A stretch of 15,459 nt of DNA. Origin: UBA1081 sp964613045 (lineage in GTDB: Bacteria > Bacillota > Clostridia > Oscillospirales > Acutalibacteraceae). The notes below the pieces were generated by a model. That model was not told where the DNA came from. It saw only the letters and a program-made list of their open reading frames with translations, and ran no database searches. The position numbers and the translations under genes are program-made. The stretch covers positions 1 through 15,459 of the forward strand of contig CAZTFS010000054.1 in assembly GCA_964613045.1 (NCBI GenBank). Reading direction: 5' to 3'. This document shows, in pieces, positions 14,142-15,459 of this stretch; the first letter of the stretch is position 1; each line of letters starts with the position of its first letter.

Positions 14142-14181
14142 TTGCAAGTGCAGACAAATGGCTTTCCGTTTGCATTTGCGA
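14142..14181 (+). promoter_or_regulatory. Leader-RNA hairpin upstream of the sigma-like gene
   Basis: GCAAGTGCAGAC (14144-14155) and GTTTGCATTTGC (14168-14179) pair over 12 positions with two G-U wobbles and a 12-nt loop; two more weak pairs extend it to 14142 and 14181. No T-run follows, so it is not an ordinary terminator. It ends 14 nt before the AAGGAG of the first gene and could affect mRNA stability or translation. As DNA it could also be an operator. Confidence 0.5.
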
Positions 14182-14207
14182 CAAATAAGAGAAAAGGAGT
14201 GTGTGTA

Positions 14208-14606
14208 ATGCATACAGTGTCTTACGGGGATGTAAGGCTGCCCGATACAGCCTCAGATGATTTCAGAAAAATTGACTGCGAATGTGCCTCATGTCTTTAT
14301 GAAGCGGGAAGACTGGCTCTTGATGATGCACTGGCAGCAGTCATAAAAAACGAGCTGACTGAAACAGAACAGAAAGCAATACATCTTTACTGGTTTGAGC
14401 ATCAGAGGATATCAAAGATCGCCGCTTTCACGGGTGTGAGTGATGATGCGGTGAGAAAAACTATCAGACGTGCCGAAAAGAAAATTTACAACAGTCTTAA
14501 GTATGTAGTGCTTTATGACGAGCTTGTGGGCAGGGAGGACAAGCTGCCCGACGATTTCAGATTTAAAATTATAAGATGCATCGACGGAAAGGAGCTGATC
14601 GCATGA
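14208..14606 (+). CDS. Sigma-70 region-4-like small regulator
   Basis: A 132-residue protein. Residues 50-100 (LTETEQKAIHLYWFEH, then QRISKIAAFTGVSDDAVRKT) have the helix-turn-helix layout of sigma-70 region 4, ending in RRAEKKIYNSL as in short sigma-like proteins. There is no region 2, so it is probably not a complete sigma factor. Small sigma-like proteins such as Xpf of the PBSX prophage or ArpU-type regulators switch on late phage genes, which suits its place at the head of this operon. The start at 14208 has AAGGAG 8 nt before it; a longer frame opening at 14142 would begin inside the leader hairpin and is not supported. It shares a 4-bp ATGA overlap with the next gene. Confidence 0.7.
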   Translation: MHTVSYGDVRLPDTASDDFRKIDCECASCLYEAGRLALDDALAAVIKNELTETEQKAIHLYWFEHQRISKIAAFTGVSDDAVRKTIRRAEKKIYNSLKYVVLYDELVGREDKLPDDFRFKIIRCIDGKELIA

Positions 14607-14845
14607 AGAAATCACTTTATGAACTTGCACTGGAATATGAGGAATCCATTGCGTCTATGAATGAATGTCTTGAAAAAACAAAAAAGGAGAGAAGAGATGC
14701 CCGACTTGCGGGGGATACGGACAGATACAAGCTGTTATCCGCAAAGCTTTACACGATCTATGAGGAGATTCGGGATATGAAAATGATCGTCGGAACTCTT
14801 AAAAATTATTACTGCGACGACATGAGAACGGAGGCTTGTGCATGA
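14603..14845 (+). CDS. Small helical (coiled-coil-like) protein
   Basis: An 80-residue protein that starts MKKSLYELALEYEES. Nearly all of it (4-70) is predicted by eye to be helical with heptad-like spacing and many Glu, Lys and Arg residues, so it may form a short coiled coil. It ends CDDMRTEACA. I do not recognise a family. Translation is coupled at both ends: its ATG overlaps the stop of the sigma-like gene by 4 bp, and its stop overlaps the next ATG by 4 bp. AAGGAG sits 8 nt before the chosen start; an in-frame earlier codon at 14576 lacks this. Confidence 0.7.
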   Translation: MKKSLYELALEYEESIASMNECLEKTKKERRDARLAGDTDRYKLLSAKLYTIYEEIRDMKMIVGTLKNYYCDDMRTEACA

Positions 14846-15165
14846 TTCAGAACAGACTTATTACTGCAGAAGGTAACATTCTGCGTTTTCATGTCAATCA
14901 TACCGTAAACGGTGAAGCTTACGAGCTTTCGGAGAATGAATGGTATTATTTTTCTGTAGCCCCCGAAGATGATCCCGAGAATCTCGTTATGACCAACTTC
15001 AGAGTTGACGGCGATTTTGAATTCCGGATCGATCTTGATGCAGGTTCGTATGTTTTTGAGCTGAGTCTTTACGACGGTGAGACAAGACAGGTAATTATCC
15101 CTGCACTTGATGAACGCAACAGACCGCTTAATCAGCTTATCGTTTTAAGGAGGTTGTATCGCTGA
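14842..15165 (+). CDS. Phage baseplate-like (BppU N-terminal type) beta protein
   Basis: A 107-residue protein of alternating strands: NRLITAEGNILRFHV, then GEAYELSENEWYYFSV, then GDFEFRIDLDAGSYVFELSLYDG. This pattern (a field-adjusting start, a 'ytl..gd..yftv' strand, then 'y.f.i.l..g' repeats) resembles N-terminal modules of BppU-type baseplate or receptor-binding proteins in Gram-positive phages. This is by pattern memory, not a search. It ends in the basic IVLRRLYR. The start at 14842 has GGAGG 7 nt before it and overlaps the previous gene's stop by 4 bp; the next start overlaps its TGA by 1 bp. No signal peptide or membrane segment is seen. Confidence 0.65.
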   Translation: MIQNRLITAEGNILRFHVNHTVNGEAYELSENEWYYFSVAPEDDPENLVMTNFRVDGDFEFRIDLDAGSYVFELSLYDGETRQVIIPALDERNRPLNQLIVLRRLYR

Positions 15166-15419
15166 TGTCAAATTATTCAGGAAACATAAGCTTATCTGTT
15201 CCCGAGATAAATGTCAGTACATATCCGCAAGGACCAAGAGGAACAGGCATAAAAAGTATTTCGCAAAATAAAAATGTTATCACGGTAACTTTTGATGACG
15301 GAAGAGAGAGTGTGCTGACATTTCCCCACTGGTGGTTCGGCACAAAAGATGAATATAATTCACTGTCGGAAGAGGAAAAAGCCGGTTATTATCTTCACTT
15401 CATTGAGGAGGGGTCATAA
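15165..15419 (+). CDS. Short collagen-like/tail-fibre-type protein
   Basis: An 84-residue protein. The N-terminal half (SGNISLSVPEINVSTYPQ) leads into GPRGTG (23-28), a single collagen-like Gly-X-Y remnant. Then comes GIKSISQNKNVITVTFDDG, a short beta unit typical of phage tail fibre and minor structural proteins that follow a GPxGxGI linker. The C-terminal WFGTKDEYNSLSEEEKAGYYLHFIEE matches the '.GT..EY..L...EK...LYFI' tail seen at the ends of such proteins. So it reads as a mini tail-fibre or adhesin piece. AAGGAGG is upstream, and the ATG overlaps the previous stop by 1 bp. Confidence 0.65.
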   Translation: MSNYSGNISLSVPEINVSTYPQGPRGTGIKSISQNKNVITVTFDDGRESVLTFPHWWFGTKDEYNSLSEEEKAGYYLHFIEEGS

Positions 15420-15459
15420 TGTTTTTACATGACGGAAAGGAATATTATCCTCTTGAGAT
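15419..15459 (+). CDS. Start of a fifth operon gene (cut by window end)
   Basis: ATG at 15419-15421 overlaps the TAA of the previous gene by 1 bp (TAATG) and follows GAGGAGGGG. Only MFLHDGKEYYPLE is visible before the window ends, too little to identify. The coupling indicates the operon continues to the right. Confidence 0.6.
   Translation, partial: MFLHDGKEYYPLE

Noticed and set aside
14142..14207. 22-codon extension of the sigma-like protein
   Set aside because: The earlier start lies in the leader hairpin without a ribosome site, while AAGGAG is well placed for 14208.

Overview
The window looks like a chromosomal segment from a Gram-positive anaerobe of the Clostridia, most likely a Ruminococcus-like member of the Oscillospiraceae. 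Supporting signs are a T-box leader in front of alaS, a ribonuclease M5-type maturase, the Firmicutes comEC-holA gene pair, lipoprotein signal peptides, AGGAGG-type ribosome binding sites and sigma-A-like promoters. The genus is an inference from style, not proven.

Layout, left to right. Positions 1-186 hold the end of an unidentified plus-strand gene. A gene-free stretch (187-549) carries what looks like a decayed insertion-sequence end. From 550 to 13840 every gene is on the minus strand. Reading in transcription order from the right, the first unit is an MMPL/RND-type exporter (13840-11564, GTG start) translationally coupled to a large lipoprotein (11567-9999), closed by an elaborate hairpin terminator (9911-9993). 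Next is a small lipoprotein gene (9840-9358) with its own terminator. Then comes a housekeeping operon, T-box - alaS - hinT - comEC - holA - rnmV (9266 down to 2131), whose genes are 43 bp apart or less or overlap. It is followed by a small membrane-anchored protein (2087-1569) with its own promoter, and a YdjC/ChbG-family carbohydrate deacetylase (1467-583) with promoter and terminator.

At about 14.0 kb the transcription direction switches. A 366-bp divergent intergenic region full of inverted repeats leads into a strong plus-strand promoter (14084-14111). Two sequences resembling the Gram-positive LexA/DinR SOS box lie on it and just downstream. It drives at least five small genes that overlap by 1-4 bp: a sigma-region-4-like regulator, a short helical protein, a baseplate/BppU-N-like beta protein, a short collagen-like tail-fibre-type protein, and a fifth gene cut by the window end. 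This reads as the start of a possibly DNA-damage-controlled, phage-tail-like operon, and is the most interesting part of the window.

How the genes work together: charged-tRNA(Ala) level sensed by the T-box should set alaS expression and, unless internal promoters exist, also that of hinT, comEC (DNA uptake channel), holA (clamp-loader delta) and rnmV (5S rRNA maturation). The MMPL protein and its coupled lipoprotein probably form one envelope export system. Two start codons were moved from the longest open frame: alaS to the ATG at 8989 and the small lipoprotein to 9840.
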